DNA of 5,669 bases from Gammaproteobacteria bacterium (GTDB taxonomy: Bacteria > Pseudomonadota > Gammaproteobacteria > UBA9214), in the NCBI GenBank assembly GCA_030635865.1, contig DAOVYA010000122.1, forward strand, positions 1 through 5,669, in the 5' to 3' direction. The notes under the pieces are model-generated. The model saw only the letters and a list, made by a program, of their open reading frames with translations, did no database searches and was not told the DNA's origin. The position numbers and the translations under genes were made by a program. Below are positions 5,590 to 5,669 of the stretch, piece by piece (within the stretch, counting starts at the first letter, position 1; every line of letters begins with the position of its first letter).

Positions 5590-5669
5590 TCAGGTCTTGT
5601 TATAAATCTCCGAGCCGCCTTTTATAAACTCCTCGGCCTTCTCGTGCATGCCGCGTTCGACTGCGATAT
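5590..5669 (-). CDS. thiC: Phosphomethylpyrimidine synthase, C-terminal end (partial)
   Basis: The minus strand is open from the window edge to a TGA at 5592-5590 and encodes the last 25 residues, including GMHEKAEEF and ending KGGSEIYNKT. The pattern GM-x-EK-x-EEF followed by G-(S/G)-EIY is typical of the extreme C-terminus of ThiC, the radical-SAM enzyme that turns aminoimidazole ribonucleotide into the pyrimidine part of thiamine. The Fe-S cysteines and the rest of the barrel lie outside the window, so activity cannot be judged. Any TPP riboswitch would be upstream of the gene and is not visible. The identification rests on a short tail and is therefore only fairly confident. Confidence 0.75.
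   Translation of the reverse strand, partial: IAVERGMHEKAEEFIKGGSEIYNKT

Overview
The window looks like a chromosomal segment of a gammaproteobacterium, probably a chemolithoautotroph (for example a sulfur oxidiser) or a methanotroph. This is inferred from gene content: a PPi-dependent phosphofructokinase gene close to a membrane H+-pyrophosphatase gene, a pairing known from Methylococcus-type methanotrophs and from thiotrophic bacteria and symbionts. The genes are moderately GC-rich and the intergenic spacers are more AT-rich. There is no rRNA, tRNA, CRISPR array, transposase or phage gene.

Layout. Positions 1-111 hold the C-terminal end of an unidentified plus-strand gene. A plus-strand cluster follows: a 117-aa Cys-containing protein of unknown function (178-531), pfp (575-1852), a 66-aa unknown protein (1865-2065), hppA (2094-4121) and a 236-aa helical, possibly TPR-like protein (4155-4865). 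Gaps inside the cluster are 43, 12, 28 and 33 nt with no visible terminator, so it reads as one operon. Positions 4866-5206 are non-coding and contain a nested palindrome of about 188 bp. On the minus strand are an 86-aa unknown protein (5207-5467), a perfect 27-bp inverted repeat (5508-5583), and the last 25 residues of what is very probably ThiC (5590-5669, running off the window).

How the genes work together. PPi-PFK interconverts fructose 6-phosphate and fructose 1,6-bisphosphate using PPi/Pi instead of ATP. In the gluconeogenic or Calvin-cycle direction it yields PPi where a bisphosphatase would waste the phosphate bond. The H+-PPase can turn that PPi into proton motive force, or make PPi from it. 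The pump carries the Lys signature of K+-independent H+-PPases, and the PFK carries the Asp/Lys pair typical of PPi users. The three uncharacterised proteins in the cluster (117, 66 and 236 aa) are the least explained part of the window and candidate accessory factors.

The other notable content is repeat DNA. Four copies of a 27-bp hairpin unit lie in two head-to-head pairs, and their stems differ by paired changes that keep base pairing. One pair sits inside two further layers of inverted repeats, the outermost built from CGCAAAG heptamers.
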